Assembly: GCF_900546705.1 (NCBI RefSeq)
Contig: NZ_URDP01000047.1
Coordinates: 1-14,226, forward strand
Direction: 5' to 3'
Origin: an uncultured Oscillibacter sp.
GTDB lineage: Bacteria; Bacillota; Clostridia; Oscillospirales; Oscillospiraceae
Length of the DNA stretch: 14,226 nt
Under the pieces are notes generated by a model. It made no database searches and was not told where the DNA came from. It worked only from the letters and a program-made list of their open reading frames with translations. Within the stretch, counting starts at the first letter, position 1, and every line of letters starts with the position of its first letter. Shown one piece after another: positions 6,931-12,204 of this stretch. The position numbers were made by a program, and so were the translations under genes.

Positions 6931-9324
6931 TCATTTGAGCGTCACTACCGTCACGCCGGACTCGCCCTCGCCGTAGACACCCAGCCGGTAGGACTTGACC
7001 GCCTTGCTGCGCCGCAGCACATCGTGGACGGCCTTGCGCAGCGCGCCGGTACCCTTGCCGTGGATGATGGTGACGGTGTCCAGGTGACCCATGACGGCGG
7101 CAGAGAGGAAGTTTTCCACGACCCCCTCCGCCTCCAGCGTCTCCAGGCCCCGGATATCCAGTTCCCGGGATGCGGAGGTCCGCAGGGCCCGGTCGGCATT
7201 CTGGCGGATGGTCACAGTGCTCTTGGGCTTTCGCGCCGCCCGCTCGTCGTCCTCGATGAGCCGCACCTCGGCAGCCTTGGCCTTCATCTTCAGCACGCCG
7301 GACTTCAGCTGCAGCGTGCCGTCCTTTCCAACGGACACCACCTCCGCCGGCGTCCGCACACCGGGGATCTCCACCAGATCGCCCACGGCAATGGGCCGAC
7401 TGGGCTTGGGGATGGGCTCCTGGCGGGCGTCGTGCTTGGAGATAGCCTCCTCCGCCTCGTTGAGGGTCCGGCGCAGGGCTGCCCGGGCCTCGTTTTCATT
7501 TTCCGCCCGCTCTCCTTTGGCCTGGGCCTTGCGCATGGCGCTCAGCTCCGCAAACACCTGGTCGGCGGCGGACCGGGCGTCCCGCACGATCCGTTTGGCC
7601 TCTGCCTCGCCCCGGCTGCGGGCGTTCTCCTTGGCCCGCTCCATCTGCGTGCGGAACTCCCGGGCCTTTCGGGCATCCTCCTCCCGCTGGGCATAGAGCC
7701 GACCCACCTCCTGCTCCCGCTTTTCCAGAGCCTGGCGCTTGGCCTCCAGCTGAGTCAGCACATCCTCGAACCGGACACTCTCGCCGCTCATCTGCACCTG
7801 AGCCGCCTGAATCACCTTCTCCGGCAGACCCAGCCGCCGGGAGATGGCAAAGGCGTTGGACTTGCCGGGGATGCCGATCAGGAGACGGTAGGTGGGGCTG
7901 AGGGTTTCCACATCAAATTCGCAGGAGGCATTTTCCACGCCCGCCGTGGTCATAGCAAAGGTCTTGAGCTCGGCATAGTGGGTGGTGGCAGCGATCTTCG
8001 CTCCGGCGCTGCGGGCCTCCTGAATGACGGCGATGGCCAGCGCCGCGCCCTCCACCGGGTCGGTGCCCGCCCCCAGCTCATCAAACAAAATCAGGCTGTG
8101 CCGGTCGGCCTCCTGCAAAATGCTCACAATATTGACCATATGTGCCGAAAAAGTGGACAGATTCTGCTCAATGCTCTGCTCGTCACCGATATCAGCCAGC
8201 ACCTTTTCATAGACGGAGATCTCGCTCTGGTCCGCCACTGGAATGTGCAGGCCGCACTGGGTCATCACCGTCAGAAGTCCCAGCGTCTTGAGGCTCACAG
8301 TTTTGCCGCCGGTGTTGGGGCCGGTGATGACCAGGGTATCGAAGCTATCCCCCAGCTGGATGTCGATGGGCACCGCCTTCTTCTGATCCAGCAGCGGGTG
8401 CCGGGCACGCCGCAGGTGGATGCCGCCGTCCCGGCGCAAAGCCGGACGGGCAGCGTTCATCTTGTAGCTCAGCTGCCCCCGGGCGAAGATGAGATCCAAA
8501 TGCACCATGGTGTCGTAGTCCCACTGGATGTCCTCCCGGTGGGCCGCTGCCTCAGCGGAGAGCTCCGCCAGAATCCGCTGGATCTCCTTTTCCTCCTTGG
8601 CCTGAAGCTCAATGAACTCGTTGTTGGCCTGCACCACGCCCATGGGTTCTACAAACACCGTGGCGCCGGAGGAAGAGATGTCGTGGACCAGGCCCGGCAG
8701 GTCCCCCTTGTGCTCGGCCTTGACCGGCACCACAAAGCGGCCGTCCCGCTGGGTGATGATGGTCTCCTGGAGCACCTTGGCGTAGCTGGGAGAGGAGATG
8801 ATCTTCTGGAGGATCTGGCGGCTTTTGGTCTGGGCCGCCCGCATATGCCGGCGGATATCCGCCAGCTCGGGAGAGGCCGCGTCGGCGATGGTGTCCTCAT
8901 CCACAATGCATCGCTTGATCTTCTCCTCCAGGAAGCGATTGCCGTGGAGGGACAAAAACAGGTGGTCGATGGCGGTCTTTTCCGCCGCGTCAGCGTTGAA
9001 GTACTCCTTGGCCCGGCGGGCGGCGGTCAACAGATCCGCGATGGTCAAAAGCTCCCGGGTGTTCAGGCTGCCGCCCCGGTCCGCCCGGTCCAGGGCCTCC
9101 GCCACCGGCTTGACACCGGAAAAGGACGGGCTGCCCCTGAGGCCGATCATGGTCCGGGCCGCATCCGTCTGGTCCAGCAGACGCAGAACCTCCTCCGCCT
9201 CGGTCTCCGGCCGGATGGCCAGAGCCCGCTGCTTGGCTTCGGCGCTGACAGCCTGATCGGCAAGCATCTGCAGTACCCGGGGCAGCTCCAGTGTGCGCAG
9301 AGATTTTTCAAACAGTTCGCTCAT
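6931..9324 (-). CDS. mutS2: MutS2 ATPase/Smr endonuclease family protein
   Basis: 797-residue MutS2, full length. Core and clamp regions (about 1-310) are followed by the MutS-type ATPase domain: Walker A GPNTGGKT (335-342, Lys341), the FSAHM segment, Walker B LILFDELGAGTDP, then the ATTHY switch and the dimer region (SPTYRLLIGIPGKSNAF). A charged coiled coil spans about 510-620. A KOW-like segment (VGDLVEIPG..TPAEV) follows. The C-terminal Smr domain (722-797) has LDIRG and HGKGTGALR (755-763). MutS2 was first described as an anti-recombination nuclease; in Bacillus subtilis it also acts on collided ribosomes (RqcU). It lacks the mismatch-recognition domain of MutS1. ATG 9324 has AGGAGA upstream. 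It lies 36 nt after the preceding gene and 32 nt before the acetyltransferase gene, which suggests cotranscription. Confidence 0.95.
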   Translation of the reverse strand: MSELFEKSLRTLELPRVLQMLADQAVSAEAKQRALAIRPETEAEEVLRLLDQTDAARTMIGLRGSPSFSGVKPVAEALDRADRGGSLNTRELLTIADLLTAARRAKEYFNADAAEKTAIDHLFLSLHGNRFLEEKIKRCIVDEDTIADAASPELADIRRHMRAAQTKSRQILQKIISSPSYAKVLQETIITQRDGRFVVPVKAEHKGDLPGLVHDISSSGATVFVEPMGVVQANNEFIELQAKEEKEIQRILAELSAEAAAHREDIQWDYDTMVHLDLIFARGQLSYKMNAARPALRRDGGIHLRRARHPLLDQKKAVPIDIQLGDSFDTLVITGPNTGGKTVSLKTLGLLTVMTQCGLHIPVADQSEISVYEKVLADIGDEQSIEQNLSTFSAHMVNIVSILQEADRHSLILFDELGAGTDPVEGAALAIAVIQEARSAGAKIAATTHYAELKTFAMTTAGVENASCEFDVETLSPTYRLLIGIPGKSNAFAISRRLGLPEKVIQAAQVQMSGESVRFEDVLTQLEAKRQALEKREQEVGRLYAQREEDARKAREFRTQMERAKENARSRGEAEAKRIVRDARSAADQVFAELSAMRKAQAKGERAENENEARAALRRTLNEAEEAISKHDARQEPIPKPSRPIAVGDLVEIPGVRTPAEVVSVGKDGTLQLKSGVLKMKAKAAEVRLIEDDERAARKPKSTVTIRQNADRALRTSASRELDIRGLETLEAEGVVENFLSAAVMGHLDTVTIIHGKGTGALRKAVHDVLRRSKAVKSYRLGVYGEGESGVTVVTLK

Positions 9325-9360
9325 ATTCAGTCTCTCCTGTCAAGTGGTTTCACTTGATGG

Positions 9361-9828
9361 TCATTCATAGATATAGGGATTTGGCGTTTCCAGCAGCCAG
9401 GGCAGGCAGTGGTTGAACTCCATCTGGATGGCGGGGTCAGGGAAATCGTCCGGCAGCAGGTCGCACTGAGACTTGAATCCCACGGAGAACCCCTCGGCCA
9501 GATCATACCAGCCTGCCGGAAAGATCTCCGAGGCCCCCAACGGCGTATCCCCTGCCAGAATACGCCCCACCAGATGGTACCATCCACCGCCGGAGAGAGT
9601 GGCAGGGGTACCCTCGTAGTACATCAGCTCCCCCGGCTTTTCCACATCCAGCCCCAGAGCTGCAAAAAAGTCCCGCACCGCCTGGGGCAGCGTTTCCACC
9701 GCCCGGACAAAGTTGCGGCATCCGTCACAGGTACAGGTGATCCAGTTCTCGTCATGGGACGCATAGTAGGCCCGGGTGGCCTCCACATCCACTGCCAGAC
9801 GGTAGCCACCAAAGACAAATTCTGTCAT
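9361..9828 (-). CDS. uncharacterised 155-residue Cys-containing protein
   Basis: I do not recognise a named family. The protein is soluble, acidic and rich in Trp/Tyr/Phe. It begins FVFGGYRLAVDVEATRAYYA and then has a tight cysteine cluster, CTCDGC (Cys32, Cys34, Cys37), followed by RNFVRAVETLPQAVRDFFAALG, a pattern I recall from conserved hypothetical proteins of Firmicutes. Further Cys at 122 and 141 could complete a metal site, but this is speculative. In-frame ATGs exist at 9852, 9840 and 9828. I favour 9828 because GGATAGG sits before it and the residues upstream look non-conserved; the ribosome site is weak in every case. It lies between recO and mutS2 on the same strand. Confidence 0.75.
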   Translation of the reverse strand: MTEFVFGGYRLAVDVEATRAYYASHDENWITCTCDGCRNFVRAVETLPQAVRDFFAALGLDVEKPGELMYYEGTPATLSGGGWYHLVGRILAGDTPLGASEIFPAGWYDLAEGFSVGFKSQCDLLPDDFPDPAIQMEFNHCLPWLLETPNPYIYE

Positions 9829-9859
9829 ATTCCTATCCATTTTGTATATCATTTTATAA

Positions 9860-9888
9860 ATAATACAATTTGTATCTTATTTTGTCGG
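9860..9888 (-). promoter_or_regulatory. possible internal promoter and palindrome between recO and the next gene
   Basis: On the minus strand, CCGACA (9888-9883) and TATTAT (9865-9860) are 17 nt apart, which would start transcription near 9853. A 13-bp palindrome, ATACAA (9863-9868) and TTGTAT (9870-9875), overlaps the -10/spacer, and the heptamer TTTGTAT recurs at 9841-9847. This AT-rich island in a GC-rich operon could be an internal regulated promoter. Confidence 0.35.
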
Positions 9889-10644
9889 TGTCTGCACGCT
9901 TTTGTAGAAATCCAGCGTCCGAAATCCCCGCTCCAACTGGGCTGCCGCAAACGCCTCCGCTGCGTCGGAGAGGCGCTTCATGGGTCCCTCTCCCAGAGAA
10001 AATGCATACAGCCGACGGGGATCGCCGTACACGATATGACGCAGAGCCGCCAGGGAATCCCGGCAAAGGGGCATGGAGAGGGCGCGCTCTCCCCTGCCGC
10101 ACCGGCGGCAGTGCAGCACGCCCTGTACCACATCCAGCATGGGCTCCTCCGGCTCCGGCAGTCCGCAGTAGGCACAGCTGTCCGCCAGGGGCTCATAGCC
10201 CGCCAGGGACAACAACTTGAACTCAAACGCCGCCTTCACCAACTGCGGTGGCTTGTGTAAAGTGGAAAGGGCATACAGTCCGTTGAGCAGATGCCGCAGG
10301 ATGTCATCGGAGGCAGTGTCCTCCGTAGTGACCGACTCCGTCAGTTCCGCCAGATAGAACCCCAAAGCCATGGCCTCCAAATCCTGCCGCAGCCCGGCAA
10401 ACAGCTCCAGCGTCTCTCCGTCATTGGCATAGTACCACTCGCCCCGGTGGTAAAGCGTCCACTCCCCGTACGCCAGGGACTGGGCGCAGGCGGCAAATTT
10501 GCTGTTCTTCCGTCGGGCACCCCGGGCAATCACGGAAATCCGCCCCAGATCCCGGGTCAGCAGCGTCAGGATTTTATCCGACTCCTTGGTCACTGTCTCC
10601 CGCAGAACAATTCCGTTTGTGACAATGTACGGCGTTGCCGCCAC
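9877..10644 (-). CDS. recO: DNA repair protein RecO
   Basis: 255-residue RecO, which works with RecF/RecR to load RecA on SSB-coated single-stranded DNA and anneals strands. The N-terminal OB fold is visible (YIVTNGIVLRETVTKESDKI, LLTRDLGRISVIARGARR). The helical part follows, and a four-cysteine zinc site is complete: CAYC (157-160) and CRRC (179-182). The start is GTG 10644, where AGGAGGGAG lies 7 nt upstream and the predicted N-terminus (MAATPYIVTNGIVLRE) matches the family. The frame stays open upstream to 11031, but that would add 129 residues of era-tail copy and spacer, so I reject it. It lies 41 nt after the YqzL-like gene, and its ribosome site is inside a hairpin. Confidence 0.92.
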   Translation of the reverse strand: MAATPYIVTNGIVLRETVTKESDKILTLLTRDLGRISVIARGARRKNSKFAACAQSLAYGEWTLYHRGEWYYANDGETLELFAGLRQDLEAMALGFYLAELTESVTTEDTASDDILRHLLNGLYALSTLHKPPQLVKAAFEFKLLSLAGYEPLADSCAYCGLPEPEEPMLDVVQGVLHCRRCGRGERALSMPLCRDSLAALRHIVYGDPRRLYAFSLGEGPMKRLSDAAEAFAAAQLERGFRTLDFYKSVQTPTK

Positions 10645-10648
10645 AGCG

Positions 10649-10685
10649 CTCCCTCCTATGTAGGAGGGAGGATCTCTCCTCCCTC
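10649..10685 (-). promoter_or_regulatory. alternative hairpins controlling access to the recO ribosome site
   Basis: Read as recO mRNA there are three arms: GAGGGAGGA (10685-10677), UCCUCCCUCCUA (10672-10661) and UAGGAGGGAG (10658-10649). The middle arm can pair with the first (9 bp, GAGA GNRA-type loop) or with the third (10 bp), which contains the recO Shine-Dalgarno. The two structures exclude each other. The first arm begins directly after the UGA of the YqzL-like gene. The layout is that of a translational switch; its operation is inference. Confidence 0.6.
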
Positions 10686-10790
10686 TCAGCCCTCGATTCC
10701 CTGGTCTGAATGCTCCGACTGGCAGTAGAGCACGTAGGCCAGCGGCTCTCCTGTCATGCAGAACCAGTCCCAATAGGCGTCGTTTTTCAT
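10686..10790 (-). CDS. yqzL: YqzL-like micro-protein
   Basis: A 34-residue gene, MKNDAYWDWFCMTGEPLAYV and onward, ending QSEHSDQGIEG. The pattern W..F..TG.P.AY.LY matches YqzL-type proteins, which in Bacillus subtilis are also encoded between era and recO, so position and sequence agree. Function is unknown to me. AGGAGG (10803-10798) lies 7 nt before ATG 10790. The stop is 41 nt before the recO start. Its start codon region is in a 10-bp hairpin, and the recO leader hairpin starts right after its stop, so the two genes are probably cotranscribed and perhaps translationally linked. Confidence 0.8.
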   Translation of the reverse strand: MKNDAYWDWFCMTGEPLAYVLYCQSEHSDQGIEG

Positions 10791-10821
10791 CCGCAGACCT
10801 CCTTTTCGTTAGTCTGCGGAT
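10789..10821 (-). promoter_or_regulatory. hairpin over the start of the YqzL-like gene
   Basis: A perfect 10-bp inverted repeat, ATCCGCAGAC (10789-10798) and GTCTGCGGAT (10812-10821), with a 13-nt loop. In the mRNA the purine-rich ribosome site AAAAGGAG is exposed in the loop, while the first two bases of the AUG close the stem. It may tune initiation. Confidence 0.5.
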
Positions 10822-10885
10822 TTTGTCGAACAATATAGCTGGAAACATCTGCGCAAATCGGCCATTGCAGCCAAACCGCTTGCAC

Positions 10886-10917
10886 GCCGCGCCCGCGGCG
10901 GCGGGGCCCTGCCCCGC
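10886..10917. repeat. two adjacent GC-rich hairpins
   Basis: GCCGCG (10886-10891) with CGCGGC (10894-10899), and GCGGGGC (10901-10907) with GCCCCGC (10911-10917). They lie directly downstream (in transcription direction) of the era-tail copy. No T-tract follows, so they are not simple terminators. Confidence 0.55.
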
Positions 10918-11014
10918 TCCGGAAAACCGGCAGGATATCGCTTTTGCTTCTATTCCACCTGATTCATCCCGGTAGCCGAAGCTGCGCACGTAATTCCTAT
11001 TATCCCGCCAGTTT
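10916..11014 (-). repeat. second copy of the era 3' end (99-bp repeat)
   Basis: A 99-bp block 97% identical (3 differences) to 11092-11190, offset by 176 bp in the same orientation. It encodes NWRDNRNYVRSFGYRDE, the Era C-terminus with one change (Met to Arg), but the stop TAA has become TCA. The 44 nt after the era stop are also duplicated. The 77 bp between copies and the outer flanks are not similar, so this is not a plain 176-bp tandem duplication. It is too short to be a functional gene. Confidence 0.9.
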
Positions 11015-11016
11015 AC

Positions 11017-11082
11017 CCCATGAAATTCCATTTCATGGGTGCCCGGTCTTACTCTGAGCGGTCAGGCAAAGCCCGCCCGCTC
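11017..11082. repeat. hairpins in the 77-bp spacer between the era-tail copies
   Basis: CCCATGAAAT (11017-11026) pairs with ATTTCATGGG (11030-11039) as a perfect 10-bp stem with loop TCC. GAGCGG (11056-11061) pairs with CCGCTC (11077-11082) with inner GGC-AAA-GCC pairing. Apart from these hairpins I see nothing coding in 10822-11135. Confidence 0.55.
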
Positions 11083-11091
11083 CAAGGGTTT

Positions 11092-11190
11092 GCTCCGGAA
11101 AACCGGCGGGATATCGCTTTTGCTTCTATTCCACCTTATTCATCCCGGTAGCCGAAGCTGCGCACGTAATTCATATTATCCCGCCAGTTT
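11092..11190 (-). repeat. era 3' end copy inside the gene (99-bp repeat)
   Basis: The parental member of the repeat pair: the last 17 codons of era, its TAA (11138-11136) and 44 nt of 3' flank. This copy must be the source, because the encoded C-terminus fits Era in other bacteria. Confidence 0.9.
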
Positions 11191-11193
11191 TCC
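11097..11193 (-). repeat. long inverted repeat framing the era stop codon
   Basis: GGAAAACCGGCGGGATA (11097-11113) and the reverse complement of 11177-11193 match at 16 of 17 positions, and the one mismatch is a G-U pair in era mRNA. The transcript can therefore form a 17-bp stem closing a 63-nt loop that holds the last era codons, an AGC-UUCG-GCU mini-hairpin and the stop. No U-tract follows, so it is not a standard terminator; it may shield the mRNA 3' region. Confidence 0.65.
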
Positions 11194-12035
11194 TTGACTT
11201 TCACCCAGGTTTCCAGGTACACCTTGGTTCCCATGAATTTCTCCATATCCTGCCGGGCCAGGGAGCTGATTTTTTTCAGCATGGCACCCTGCTTGCCGAT
11301 GATGATGCCCTTATGGCTGGCCTTTTCGCAGTAGATGGTGGCGTCCACGTCGATGACGCCGGAATCCCGCTCGGAGAACTTGGTGATCTCCACCGCGGTA
11401 CCGTGGGGGATCTCCTTATCCAGGCAGAGAAGCAGCTTTTCCCGCAGCAGCTCGCCCATGACCTGCCGCTCCGGCTGGTCGGAGGTCACATCGTCCGGAA
11501 ACAGCTGGGGGCCCTCCTGGGCATACCCATGGAGCTGATGCATCAGATCATCCAGACCACTGCCCGTATGGGCGGAAATGGGGATAATGGCGTCAAAGCC
11601 GTCCCACACCTGGTTGTATGCAGCAATAACCGGCAGCAGTTCCGCCGGCTCCACTGTGTCGATCTTGTTGATGCACAGCACGCAGGGAATCTTCTCCTCC
11701 CGAATCCGGTCGATCAGCGCCTGCTCCGGCCCGCCCACATGGGGGATGGGTTCCACCAGCAGCAGCGCGCAGTCCACATCGGAGAGGCTGGACGTCACCA
11801 CCTTGACCATGTACTCTCCCAGCGCGGAGCGGGGCTTGTGGAGGCCCGGCGTATCCAGCAGGATATATTGGGTGTCCTCCCGGTTCACCACGCCGTAAAT
11901 CCGGTTGCGGGTGGTCTGGGCCTTGTTGGAGACGATGGCAATCTTCTCTCCCACCAGGGCGTTGGTCAGACTGGACTTGCCCACGTTGGGCCGTCCGCAT
12001 ACGGTGATCATAGCAACTTGTTTGATGTTAGACAT
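11136..12035 (-). CDS. era: GTPase Era
   Basis: 299-residue Era, an essential GTPase that binds the 3' end of 16S rRNA and assists 30S subunit maturation. The G domain is complete: G1 GRPNVGKS (14-21), G2 Thr in AQTTRNRI (39-46), G3 DTPGLH (61-66), G4 NKID (123-126) and G5 SAHTGSG (154-160). The C-terminal KH domain has HKGIIIGKQGAMLKKI (241-256), which binds the rRNA tail. Length is normal. The start is ATG 12035 with GAGG about 9 nt upstream. It is the first gene of a minus-strand series toward recO, with its own promoter. Its last 17 codons are duplicated downstream. Confidence 0.96.
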   Translation of the reverse strand: MSNIKQVAMITVCGRPNVGKSSLTNALVGEKIAIVSNKAQTTRNRIYGVVNREDTQYILLDTPGLHKPRSALGEYMVKVVTSSLSDVDCALLLVEPIPHVGGPEQALIDRIREEKIPCVLCINKIDTVEPAELLPVIAAYNQVWDGFDAIIPISAHTGSGLDDLMHQLHGYAQEGPQLFPDDVTSDQPERQVMGELLREKLLLCLDKEIPHGTAVEITKFSERDSGVIDVDATIYCEKASHKGIIIGKQGAMLKKISSLARQDMEKFMGTKVYLETWVKVKENWRDNMNYVRSFGYRDE

Positions 12036-12111
12036 AGGTGATCCTCAACTTTCTTTCCGTTAAGCAATTTTTGGGGACGACAGAACCGATTCTGCCGCCG
12101 GTTTCCCGTTT

Positions 12112-12140
12112 ACTTTACCACAAAATCGTGAAAATTACAA
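12112..12140 (-). promoter_or_regulatory. promoter candidate for era
   Basis: On the minus strand, TTGTAA (12140-12135) and TAAAGT (12117-12112) with a 17-nt spacer and an extended -10 TG. The inferred start is near 12105, giving a leader of about 70 nt that contains a small CAGAA/TTCTG hairpin (12081-12094). Confidence 0.5.
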
Positions 12141-12152
12141 CTGCCCGGGGAC

Positions 12153-12195
12153 AAAGCGAGGGAGCATCTGCCTGAAGCAGACGCTCCCTCGCTTT
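12153..12195 (-). terminator. terminator downstream of uvrA
   Basis: A 19-bp hairpin (12153-12171 with 12177-12195, loop CTGAA). Its single non-Watson-Crick position is G-U in the minus-strand RNA, which fits a role behind uvrA. The T-tract on that strand is short (TTTGT). Outer GGGACAA/TTGTCCC arms add to the stem. It separates uvrA from the era promoter. Confidence 0.8.
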
Positions 12196-12204
12196 TATTG
12201 TCCC

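Noticed and set aside
6592..9357. A 921-codon open frame on the plus strand opposite mutS2
   Set aside because: It is a shadow of the mutS2 codon pattern. The composition is not protein-like for any family I know, and mutS2 is complete on the other strand.
10649..10685. Rho-independent terminator between yqzL and recO
   Set aside because: The hairpins are strong, but neither is followed by a T-tract on the transcribed strand. The recO ribosome site is within the stem, which fits translational rather than transcriptional control.
9877..11031. A 384-codon open frame joining the era-tail copy to recO, as if RecO had a 129-residue extension
   Set aside because: The frame is open only because the copied stop is TCA and the spacer is GC-rich. 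It runs through the YqzL-like gene in another frame, and a good ribosome site plus the family-typical N-terminus place the recO start at GTG 10644.
10916..11190. CRISPR-like or other repeat array
   Set aside because: There are only two copies of a 99-bp unit derived from a coding gene, with one 77-bp spacer and no cas genes nearby.
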